From Holothuria scabra (lineage: Eukaryota; Echinodermata; Holothuroidea; Aspidochirotida; Holothuriidae): a stretch of DNA of 64,000 nt. Position numbers and translations under genes: made by a program. Shown here one piece after another: positions 9,911-20,400 of this stretch. The notes under the pieces were generated by a model. That model searched no databases. It worked only from the letters and a program-made list of their open reading frames with translations, and was not told where the DNA came from. The DNA is taken from contig CM074187.1 of the NCBI GenBank assembly GCA_037179385.1, positions 51,122,879 through 51,186,878 on the forward strand, read 5' to 3'. Positions within the stretch are counted from its first letter, which is position 1. Each line of letters opens with the position of its first letter.

Positions 9911-12339
9911 CTACCGCTGGGACCACGGTAGGGTGGGCACCCCTAGGGCTGAGGTGGGGGGGAACTGGACTGGCTGGGGGTTGTAGGCGGGCCTACTTGC
10001 CGGCACAGTCCCCCTGCCCCTGGACGCCTGACTGCCCCTGCCGCCCCTGGCTCTGCTTGAAGAATTTAGAAGAATTACCTCTCCAGGCAGAGCCCCACGC
10101 CACGTGGTAGCCTTTGGGGCAGCCTTCTTAGCCTTGGACTTGGCAGAAGACTTTGGCTTTCCTTTGGGTGTGGGACGGGCTGGTTGGCTCGGGGCAGGTC
10201 TAGCCGGTGGCTTTAAGAAGGCTGAGGCCGTCTCCTCGTGCCTCTTGACCTCTTGTACGAACCGGTCAAGGGACTGGTTTGAGAAGAGGTCAGGGCTGGC
10301 CACTGGCAGCTGCTCCAGGCGGCTCCTTGCCTCCGTAGAAGGCCAGGGGAAGGCATCAAGGTCATTGCCTCGCCTCACCCTGACTGCCTTCAAGGCAACC
10401 CTAGCAAACTGATCAAAGATCAGTCTAGCTAGGGGCCCTAGCAGAAGCACCAGCTTTCCCACCTCTGCAGCCGAATACTGCACCGGGTCACTGGGGATCT
10501 GCGTGTGGGCGTTCTGGAGGGCCTCCGCGATGAGCAGAACTTTAGATGAGGAGAACTTTAGATGAGGAGAACTTTAGACGGGTCCGCGCCGCTAAATCGG
10601 CCTGATACCAGTCTTCCGCGATCCTTTTGCGGAGTGGCTCCCGGAACATGCTGGAGGCAAGTCCCTCCGCCACCCGGACCTTGTTCCGAGTTTCCTCTGA
10701 ATCTGAGGGCAGGTGGAAGAGGGACCCCCAATCCTCCTCAGCCACCCTGATCGCCTTGTCCTGCTGGGCAGGAAAAGCCGACCAGGTAGGCTTAGCCGCC
10801 AACCGGTCGAACCGTTCCCTACATGTACGGTTGACTGGAAAGTCAGGCGGGCCGGACTCCGCTGCCTCATTAGTGGCAGTCAACCTGGAGCCGGAAGCCT
10901 CTGGCTCCACGGCTGCAGGCCGCTGGTACCCCAACTTGGAGATAAGGATCTCCGTGACCAAGGCAACCAGGCTTTGTGGGAGGTCAGTCCCTCTGGGGGG
11001 ACAGACCTCTGGCTCCTCCGGCACCGAAGCCTCAGCCTCCTCCGACTCGGCCTCCACCTCTCCCTCTTCCTCGAACTCGTCTGAGGCCATGAGCTCCAGG
11101 GAGTTGGGAGGGGGAGTGGTCGAGTCCTGCGGAGGGGTGGGTTCGGTCTGAGGAGGATCCACGGTTGCATGGTGCTACAGATTGGGGACAGGCGGATGAA
11201 CGCAGATGAGCGGTCTGCTTGGAGACCTCATTTGCGACCAACGGACCCAGGAGGCTAGCCAGCTTGGACAGCCACGTCGGGTCTGAGGGATCCGGTAGTC
11301 CCCCAGGACTACTCCGACGGGGCCGGTTAGACCGGCCCCGACGGTACCCAGTGTCAGAGTCTGAGACCGAGTCCGAAGACTCGGACGGGCTCCGCCTCCG
11401 GCGCCTGGAGTGACGCGAGGGACTCCGGAACCGGTGGTCCCGAGAGGCCCTACGCGACTCCCGGCTCCCGGAGGACTCCCGCTGACGATGACGGCGGGAG
11501 CTCCCCTCTCGGGACCGCGAGCGGGCCCGAGAGGACTGGGAGTCCTGAGTCACGGGGTCAGGAGCCGTGGCTCCCTGATCACCTCCCTCCCCCAGGGCCG
11601 AGGCCCCGGTGAGATATGGGCGATCCTCCCCCGCTGCCTCCGAGGAGGCAGCACGGGGACCCGTGGCCCCATGTGGCTCCACTGGTCCCAGGTCCCCGGA
11701 GGGATCCATGGAACCAGACGGAGTCAGGGCAGAAGGGTTTAACTCAGAACCAGGCCCCTGGCCCCGAGGGGTCTGAGAACCTGGTCTAGGAGCCGCAGCC
11801 CCTCAGTTCAGTGGACCCCCAGTTAGCGGAGAGCGCCGGTCTGAGGATCCGGTGGGGGCACTGCCTTCCAGGATCGCGGATGGCATGACCCCCGGATCAC
11901 CCGAGGTGGCGGAACCGATGGCTCCGGCACCCGGGCGTCCACCCTTCTTAGCACCACCACTCTCAACCTTCTTTTTCTTTTTCTTACTCCCACTCTTCTC
12001 CTGGCCCTTATCTGCCTCCTTCCGCCCTGGGGATGTGACCTTCCGGTGCCTCGCGGGCGCCTTGCCCTTGTTCCCCTGGCCTTTCCCCGTGGGAGGGGGA
12101 AGGCCAGAGGGACCGGGGCCAAGGGGGTCAGGGAGGGAATCCAGCCGGGACTGGAGCTTCTCCCGGCAGGCCTGCAGCCAGGAGTCAATTTCCTGCCACT
12201 GGTCCGTCGAGAACCCCATACACCGCTCGCAAGGGCTGCGCCGAGTGCACGTGCGACACGCGGGGCAGACAGCATGAGGGTCCCACCCCTTGCCCGGGCG
12301 GAACTGGGAGCACAAGGCACAACGTGGACCCGGCTCCAT
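9911..12339 (-). pseudogene. Broken gag-like ORF1 of the DIRS element
   Basis: The likely start is the ATG at 12339 (MEPGPRCALC), not the upstream hydrophobic extension. The N-terminus has a cluster of CxxC pairs and one histidine (CALC, CPAC, CERC), suggesting a zinc-binding fold. A lysine-rich stretch follows, then an SR/RS-rich segment (RSRSREGSSRRHRQR), an acidic region, a conserved helical region (CRERFDRLA) and a basic C-terminus rich in A, K and P. It is interrupted by a single in-frame TGA at 11803-11805, a frameshift at about 11165-11190, and a 16-base tandem expansion at 10531-10578. The product would be the structural RNA-binding protein. Confidence 0.8.
10528..10578. repeat. 16-bp tandem repeat (three units) disrupting gag
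   Basis: Three consecutive units of GATGAGSAGAACTTTA lie here; the first has C and the others G at the seventh base. Removing one 16-base unit brings the upstream gag frame (ending at 10542) into register with the downstream frame (starting before 10483). The third unit is therefore the likely frameshift lesion, created by slippage. Confidence 0.85.
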
Positions 12340-12837
12340 GGCGGAAGGAGACACAAGGGGAGAAGAGAACCACAATACAACAATAATAACAACGATAAGA
12401 ACTCCTAACAGACTAGGCAACAGTACAAGCCTAGCTCAGGAATAAGGAAAGCAATAAATGCTTAAAATACTGGGGCAAAGGTCACTAGACCTTGGAGGAA
12501 CAAGCCAACAATACGAACAAAAGCTTAGGAATGAAAGCAAAAAGGCTTGTTAAAGTAGCGCGTGCTAAGTACAAGGCTACCCAAAAACAGTAGTAGTAAG
12601 AAGCGTTAGGCAAGGAGGCCTAAGCTCCGAACCAAAACGGGAAGCCTACGGCAAAAAACTAAGCCCGAAAAACCTGCCACGTGACCTCAAATGGAACCCG
12701 GAAAGGGTCTACGGGATTAAGGAACAGTAAGTTAACAAAATAACGACACTTAGCTGAATTCCTGGACGGAAGAAGTGCAGAAAGCTGACAAAATCCGGCC
12801 TCACGATAACCTCCGAGGTAGCAAAGACTAGCGCGGA

Positions 12838-12960
12838 AGGGTAATGAGGACGATCGTCTAGTTGTGCGGGGCGAAGTGAGGGCGCGGTGCTAGAACTTTT
12901 CCGAGTAGCGCGCGGGGCGCGGGTAATATGCAATTAAGATGTAGCAAGGGGTAAGTATAT
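12838..12960. repeat. DIRS inverted terminal repeat, right (element 5' side)
   Basis: Inverse complement of 6477-6603. Transcription of the minus-strand ORFs would start in or near this repeat. The untranslated leader extends from here to the gag ATG at 12339. Confidence 0.95.
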
Positions 12961-12976
12961 GTCAGCGATGTGAATT

Positions 12977-13750
12977 TACACATTCATGTACCAAAAATAT
13001 ACGATGATGTACTAACTTCATACGATCATGATGTAAATTTACACGATCATGTACTAAAACCATAAGTTCATCATGTTAAATGTTACGATGTACACGTAAA
13101 ATCACACATTGTACATCTAAAAACACACGTTGTACATGTGAAAACGTAAGATCATCATGTTATTATTGTCTCTTCTGCATGCAATACTGAGTGAGCCTTT
13201 CGGCATACCAGAAGTCCGCCAAAAGGCTCACCGACATGAGATGTAGTAAAAGTACACGTTCATGTACTAACTGCTTACGATCGTACTGATTTCATACGTT
13301 CATGTACTGTTTGCATATGTACATGTACTGATGAAGGTATACATTTAGTACATGATCGTATGAAATCAGTACATGTACGTAAGCAAACAGTACATGAACA
13401 TGTACTTTTACTACAATGCATTCGGTGAGCCTTTTGGTGAACTTCTGGTACGCCAAAAGGCTCACTCAGTATGGCATGCGGAAGAGACAATAATAACATT
13501 ATGATCTTACGTTTTCACATGTACAACGTGTGTTTTTAGATGTACAACGTGTGATTTTACATGTACATCGTAACATTTAACATGATGAACTTATGGTTTT
13601 AGTACATGATGGTGTAAATTTACATCATGATCGTATGAAGTTAGTACATCATCGTATATTTTTGGTACATGAACGTGTAAATTTTAGTACATGAAATGTG
13701 TATATTTGGACATTATATTTGGTGAGCTTTTTGGTGTGCCATAGTATGGT
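12977..13750. mobile_element. Foldback element body built of 21-bp units
   Basis: Together with 6374-6440 this forms one long palindrome with its centre near 13340-13350 and arms of about 400 bases. From 12979 to 13167 the left arm is nine consecutive units of exactly 21 bases, each starting with YACG, YACA or TAAG and mostly containing a CATGTAC-like core. The right arm (about 13500-13690) has the same 21-base period inverted. The motif GCCAAAAGGCTCACC or its complement recurs in alternating orientation near 6385, 13190, 13219, 13426, 13450 and 13721. This matches the known plan of foldback elements (Drosophila FB, sea urchin TU): inverted repeats made of short tandem repeats. No ORF is present. 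Confidence 0.85.
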
Positions 13751-13902
13751 ATGTTACAATAGCAATCTATACTTCCATATTCTAGTGGTTTCTTTCTTTG
13801 GTCCCACATCAGAGATAAGAATTACTAACACCAGACCATTTCCCACAAAACCCTGTTGCAAAATTCTTTTCTCAGCTCAAGATACCCCACTTCTTTTTTT
13901 TT

Positions 13903-13930
13903 AGTAAGTATATGTCAGTGATGTGAATAT
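13903..13930. mobile_element. Isolated DIRS right-end fragment
   Basis: GTAAGTATATGTCAG, a variable base, then GATGTGAAT repeats the outermost right end of the DIRS element (12951-12975), but stands alone 930 bases beyond it. It is preceded by a T-rich tract. A relic end or an abortive insertion are both possible. Confidence 0.7.
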
Positions 13931-16435
13931 ACCTCAACATTTCAATGACTGAATGTCCTGCTTGTCCTTCATATGTCATACTGTGGGAAAGTGTGGATAT
14001 TTTTCAGTGTAGATCTATCATTACCTTACATACTATATGGAGCACAGAGCAAACAATGTTACTTAATATTTCCACTTAGTGGGATTAATTTATAAATAGA
14101 CTTATAAATACACTAGAGTGGCAAAATCAAATTAATGTGCTGCTACTGTACAATGAGATCACAGATTTCCCATAATGCACTTTATCTCAAGAACAAATTT
14201 CAATACAAGTGAAATTCTTCTGAATGCCATATGCTATTGAGATACAGTTTTCACCTCTTGAAAGAGAAAATTTTGAAAAAACAAATTCTGGAGGAAGTAA
14301 ATATTGCCTCTAGTCTCTGGAAAATCCATTTAACATACTGTATATAACGAGCAGTTGATGAATTATTACTGTACAGTACTGTTCATGTGTATGGGAGGAG
14401 ATTGAGAAATGTTTTTACTGTTTTAACTGTAGCAGAAGGTTGACAAATTTTTTAATCAAGAGTACGTGGTAAATGCTGTGGAATCCAGATTAACAGTAGG
14501 GGGCGCACTACCTTTTCCCATTTTCATCATCCCCACACCCCAACCCACAATAGGGCCTACAGGTAAAAGACTACCTTCAAACAGCCCATTTTCCATTTGT
14601 CATTTATGCACAGTTTTCATTTGATTTTTCAAGTGCTACATGATTTCATACATTACCGTTTTACACACTGCTGTGAGTTCAAGAACTGGTCAAGTTGTGA
14701 CAGCTGTAGACTCTTAGCCATTCCATGACATTTAAGCCTAGAGAATTATTTCACTCTAACTCCTACAATTTCCCTAAACTCTGTAGGTTTCCCAATCCAG
14801 CTCTAAAAGGGAACAATCCAAAACAAAAACAACCTCACAGGAGAAAAACATTAAGGTATAAACAAGTTGTGTAGGTGCTGCACACCCTAAACACTTGGAT
14901 ATGTCACCAACAGCCTGCAAGGTGTGTTTACTGCAAAAAATATAAAATGCATATAAAAGGTAAGGAAGTCCGGGTGATGATTAATCCTTCCCAGTCAAAG
15001 AGTTTCTCCCCCTTGCTGTTGTGGTATTTTATTTTTCTTTAATTATTCTACATATATACTGCATGGCACTGACAAGACTTCAATGCTTATTATGGATTTA
15101 TCAACCTTAAACCCAACAAATAACCTTTAAATATTTTTCTGTTATCGTGGTTCATATTATCCGAGCTGAACAGGTTTTGCCCCTAATACTCCAAACTCTT
15201 GGCCTGGCACGTAGAGTAACCTTATCATATCACATGATAATTTACATAATTAATAAAACCATTACCTCGAAAAATGACAGCATGAGGCCAAAAGCATACA
15301 GCTAATGAATAAAACTAGCCACTACTATCTCAAAGAATTTGCCTCAAGGCTTATTAAAAGAATGCATGCAAGCAGCTGCTCATTTCAGATGAACTTGAAA
15401 CAAGGTTCCTCTAGACCTTATCTCCAGCTTACTTTACCTAAACTAACCCATGACAACAGGATGACTTCCCCCATTAAGCCTTGGTGCAATGGAATGATGT
15501 ATATTAACCGCTTTTCAATGGAAATGACCAGGCTAGTGCTACTCAAATCATCTCCATTATTACCAACGATCAGTATAATTTTCTGCTTTGATTCACGTGT
15601 CTATGATTAGATTTCCTGTGTACATATCAGTCTTCCAAGTTGTCACTAGAGGAACGGTGAAGGTCACCGAACCCCAGGGGATTTTTTCGAATGCGGTAAA
15701 ACTGAATTTTGATCAACTAGTCATTCATCCATGGTCAAGTCTCTAACGAGGAAGATTTTAAGCGTTTTCAGCAAATAATAACATAGACATTACTCTCCTT
15801 TTGCACAAAGCCCAAGAGGCAAGCTTATTACTTACCTGTTGAAGAAAACTATGTAGAGGTGAAGTATACAAGCTCAGAACTACCCAGTCAATAAAAGGAG
15901 TCAGAACTCCCTAGTAGAGAATGTCCACTGTAAGGTATGACAGTAGTGTTAACACAAGAACAGATTTATGCATTGATCTCTAAGTTCAATATGAAAGTGA
16001 TTCCTTTCTTTTTTTTTGGTCTTTTCGGGGTTTTTTTTTTGGTAGTAACAGGCTGGTCATGCACGAAAAAGTCTGTGCTGCATTGCTAATCATGAACTGG
16101 TAAAGGGGCCCAAACGCACTTGAAACTTGATGAAAATTTTGTCATCAAGTACAATTCCTGTAGATACAAATTTCTTCAAGTTCCCACCAATAGTGTATGC
16201 ATTAATAATTACAAAATGTGTTTTAACCTCAGACACAATCTCCAATAAAGTACAAGTGGGCTCATACGAAACTATCACCAATCCAACCTAGAGTGATATA
16301 ACCTTTCAACAATGTTTAAGTCCTGGGCTGAAATGAAGCATTTTCCATATTTTCTGTGACATGTACAAATTGCATCGAACTACCACTTTCTAAATTTCAG
16401 CTTGTTTGAAGTAGACTTTAATTGTAAAAGGCACC
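13931..16435. other. No gene recognised
   Basis: AT-rich, with only short frames (for example 15305-15610 plus). No domain, splice context or repeat structure was recognised. Confidence 0.4.
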
Positions 16436-16560
16436 ATCATGCAAAGTATGAGATTCATACAATACTGCATGTCTTCCTCTTTGGATATCCTTTTCACAAG
16501 GTTTCAAATTTTAACCCCTGGTAACCCCAAATCTCAACTGACTTTCACCAAAGATTTTAT
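16436..16560. repeat. Diverged single unit of the GACCCCAAATGACC repeat family
   Basis: The order AAGTATGAGATTCATACAA, CTTCCTC, GGATATCC, ACAAGGTTTCAA, CCCCTGGTAACCCCAAAT follows one unit of the 145-bp array at 52.2-53.9 kb. The DR1-like core seen in those arrays has decayed here. Confidence 0.5.
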
Positions 16561-16569
16561 GGATTTGGT

Positions 16570-16720
16570 TAGGTAAGGTAAAATGAAGTTTTACAGTCCA
16601 GTTTCTAACCAATTGTTTCAAGTCAGGCTGTCCACAGCCTTTTTCCAGGTGTGGCTCACTGCCTTGTTTTTCTGGTTACACTGGACACCAAGCACAATGA
16701 CAGTAGGTTTCATTTTTAAA
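16570..16720. repeat. Dispersed repeat family A, copy 1
   Basis: Shared blocks TTTACAG, TTTCTAACCAATT, CCTTTTTCCAGGTGTGGCTC, ACTGCCTTGTTTT and CCAAGCACAATGACAGT recur wholly or partly at 42680-42811, 50405-50530 and 58238-58345. The class is unknown; no target duplication or TIR is visible. Confidence 0.65.
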
Positions 16721-16730
16721 GTCTTCGGTG

Positions 16731-16775
16731 TGACCCAGCCAGGGGTCATAGGGGGTATGACCCAGCCAGGGGTCA
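16731..16775. repeat. Duplicated TGACCC-N6-GGGTCA palindrome
   Basis: TGACCCAGCCAGGGGTCA occurs at 16731-16748 and again, unchanged, at 16758-16775 (27-base period). The two half-sites are everted nuclear-receptor type motifs with a six-base spacer. A regulatory role is only a possibility. Confidence 0.5.
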
Positions 16776-17099
16776 TACTGCAGACCTCCCAACTGCAAGT
16801 TGGATGCAGACTCTGACCACCAGACCATGCAGTCAAAGCCAAAAGCTGGTACAGTATGAACTTCAAGCAGTAACTAATTAATTGCTACCCACATGCTATA
16901 CCTTCATACATTCATGAAGGAAGATTCAAAGACAGACTTGAGAAATCATATGTGTGCAAGGTTTTTACAATTTGATTTTTGTGTAGCACCCACATAATAC
17001 AATAGTTGTAAGGCTAAAACACGTTTTATTTCTTGAGATTGCGATTTCTGCAAATTCTACAGCTTGACCTCTTTTGACGTAAAATGACCTTTCAAGGAT

Positions 17100-17440
17100 C
17101 CCGCCAGAAATAAAAACAAGGGGTGGGGGATAGGATTTTACTACTGAAGTCCAACTTGGTGCTGTCCTAGGCTTCTGTTATGAGTGCGTTCAGGGGGACA
17201 AAAGCTTGCTTCAAGGCCCCTGTAAGGTACAATTTAAATGGTTCCAAAGGCGATTTATTTATGTAAGCTCAGACAATTAGCACTGCAAAAGTGTCTTCTT
17301 TATAATAAAGAAACCAAGATACTGAAAATTTTCTAATTTCCATGGAAAAGGAAAGGGGAATTTTACCGACCTTCTTCTGGAAACGGGGGGGGGGAACAAA
17401 TCCAACCTTTTCGCCCTGGCAGAAACACTGACTTTGGTTC
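17100..17440. repeat. Dispersed repeat family, copy 2 (partner of 4977-5300)
   Basis: Block order and orientation match 4977-5300, including GGGGACAAAAGCTTGCTTCA and CTGCAAAAGTGTC. It ends in a long G run and GGAACAAATCCAACC. Confidence 0.65.
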
Positions 17441-20400
17441 ACCAAAAAACAGCGGCAATCATTTTAAATATTCCATATGGAGCATCTACATACCGAGTAA
17501 GAAATTTCTATTTCTCGTCAAGTGACAGTTCAATATGAACTGTAAACAACAACACGTTTTTGAAATTTGTTACCTTAGTAAAAAAGCAGAACTCAAAATT
17601 TGTGAAAACCATTGCTAAATTCAAGGCCTTAGCACGTAATAGTGCAGTATTCCATTTCAGAAAGATATCCTCCATTCTCTTGAAAACTGACCCTGCACGA
17701 CGTCAATTAGTCTCATCTTTGTGTCCTTCAAGATTTAAACACAATCCACACTGATCCAAATCACTCTTCGCTAAGACAATCGACCAGGACTCTTTAAGTG
17801 AGACGTCAGTCGTTTTGCACATTGCCTACCATGAAACATTAATCTTCCAATGAAACGTGGCAATGAAAAGATGCTTGAGATTTAAGAGGAAGATACGATG
17901 GTGAGGATGGCGACTGGTGATATAAATAAGCATTCAGTGGTGACGTAGGCGAACATGGTCAGCTTTTGGTGCCATTCTTTCAGCGGTTGATTCATTGGAA
18001 TTTATCTTATCAATCATTGTTTGGTCTATGCAGCTTTTATTGCTAAAACATCAACTTAAATTACTAGCATTCCTTCTTGATGTCCAGCTACTGATTGAAT
18101 TACTTCCAAATAACCATTGGGTTGTAATCTAACCAAACAAATATACATTTATTGGAAATTTAAAATTTTGGTGATGCAATGTTTTTTATCGGAAAGCTTG
18201 TAACGTAATTACTCATTTGGTGTAATAAATACTTTGAAAAAACTTTGTTTCTGGACAGCTAGCTTTTCACAAGTAAACTGAGTGAAGTGCTTTTTCCTGC
18301 TTGAATGCTAGATTGTTAGTGGCGCATTGCATAGTGTTACACTGTAGGCATGCAAAGTGATCTCCACATGACTTATATTCGTGTCCAGAACGTTATATCC
18401 CCCAAAACGTCTGCCAAGTTTGAACTGGTTGGTATCCTGTTCCTATGTTGTGGCTTTGAAACAAGTACATGTATGTACAGTAACATGCAGTGACAAAAGG
18501 GACAACAAAATTCCAAAAAAACTCACTGGTTTGGGGATCTACTACAAGCCCCAATACCTACCTCGTATTTACACCTGTAATCTAACCTACAGTACCCGGG
18601 ACTAGACCCTAGTATGCTACAGTAATATCCAGTGGAGATCGAGACTGCATGCCCTCACCAAGAGGGTTGGTGGGATTGCAGATACATAGAGTTAAGGAGG
18701 GGCGTTGTAGATTTCATTTTTGGTTTAAGGGAAAATTTTGAGTCTCTTTCCTCAACCTTGCAAATATTTTAGAGGGACAATGGATTGCAATATTTGCAAT
18801 ATTGACTATCACAAGCGCTGCTATCAATAAGAATGACTGACTACCATAATCTTTATGTAATTGCTTGGGATATAGCTTGAGCAAAGCCAATGGCATTTAT
18901 CTTACCAACAGGTTAAGGGGTCATCAGATGTATGATAGGCATGCAATGTTGTTTCAAGTACTAAAATGCCTTGCCAATGCTTGGAAAAAGATTCATTGGA
19001 CCATATTGTATTTGTGTATAATTCCCATTTCAAATGTGAAAGCCACACATTGCTCCTGGAACTGACAAACCATCTACTTTCTTGTGCATATCAGCTGTGC
19101 CTAAACCTAAAAACCTAACTAAAATGAATGCGAGACAGTGTGCCCACATTACATAACTTTTTGTGGCTTTGTTGAAGAGCAGCGGTATTTTTTAACCACT
19201 CTTTAAAATGAGATTTGTTGAGTTAGGAAAAGGAATTGCAACAGGGTTTCAAGGACATAGTGTGGAATATTTTTTTCCTTCTTTATTCTTTTTTTTTTTA
19301 CAAAACCCACCAGCCACCAGCCACCAGCCACCAGAAGGCCTTTAAATAACTGCCAAGGGAATGATGCATTCCTCCAAAGTGCTAACAATATGTCTTTCAG
19401 ATTCTGTAAGCTTTCTCTTGGCTTCCATAAGCTCTAAATCTTATTTGAAACTCGATAGATACCTATTACATAACTCAATGCCCAGTGAAGGTTTGGAACA
19501 TTTCAAAGGAGGTAAAGATATTTCTCTCATCAAAAGTTGCTGATCCTAAAATTTAAACTATGAAGTGAAAATCTGTTATCATAATATGCATTAAACGAAT
19601 CAAACAGAATAAAAAGTGTTCGGGTATTTTCTTCCATTGCAAACAATACTATTTTTCTAGAAACAGAGCACAAATTTGCCCAGGTGATAAATGGTCTTGT
19701 CTGGCTGAGTCATCAAAACCAATTTTTGATAAAGCTGGTCTTTGGCTTCAGTTGGTGAACAATTATGTAGTCGCGTAGTACTTGTGCTTCAGTGTTAAGA
19801 AAGTTGATGAGCCATAGTACGCCAACACTAAAATGCACAATCCTACTCATGTTTGGCAAAAGACTTGCCTGCATGAGTCGATAGGCTTTCCCTTTCGGGA
19901 AACCAAAAAGGCTGTGGTCTGACCGACTTAAACCAGTTTTAGAAATTGAGCTGTAAATTAACACCTCATCTCACTATTACGCACGCACAGCTGTGCGTAC
20001 TGCTACTAACTGTAAACGTAAAGGTACAGTAGCCAACAAAGTATTCCCTTATTTTTCTCATAAGTTAGAGTTCCCTTTTGAAAACAACCTTACACTGTAC
20101 ATTGGCAATTATACAACATTACTGAGTCAAATGCATTGAACTGTTACTATGACAACATGAATAAGCTAATAAACATCTACTGCACTATACAGTTACAGTA
20201 GTACTCAGTCTCATGGTTGAAATGCCTGTTGCATTTCAAGGTGATCATTATTCCAAACACTTTGTAGCTAGTTTTGTATAAAATCAGATAGATCTTCATT
20301 CTACAATAAAAAAAAAAAATATGGTTCATAATTTGTATCTTTTCAAACAAAGGCTAGCTACTCCTACTGTTTATTTTCATGCCTTACTTAGTTATTTTGC

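Larger units (their letters stand above)
6441..12976 (-). mobile_element. DIRS-type tyrosine-recombinase retrotransposon (degenerate full-length copy)
   Basis: The 6.5 kb element reads on the minus strand and is much more GC-rich than its surroundings. Its order is gag-like ORF, reverse transcriptase, RNase H, methyltransferase-like region, tyrosine recombinase. It has inverted terminal repeats and, just inside the 3' end, an internal complementary region that joins inverse complements of both outer ends. That architecture is diagnostic of the DIRS1 group, which is thought to integrate a circular DNA by its recombinase rather than with a DDE integrase. There are no LTRs and no long target duplication; at most three bases (AAT) are shared at the two junctions. 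Multiple frameshifts and one internal stop make this copy non-autonomous. It lies inside a foldback element. Confidence 0.95.

Noticed and set aside
15305..15610. 101-codon plus-strand frame
   Set aside because: No domain, no splice signals of note and ordinary AT-rich composition.
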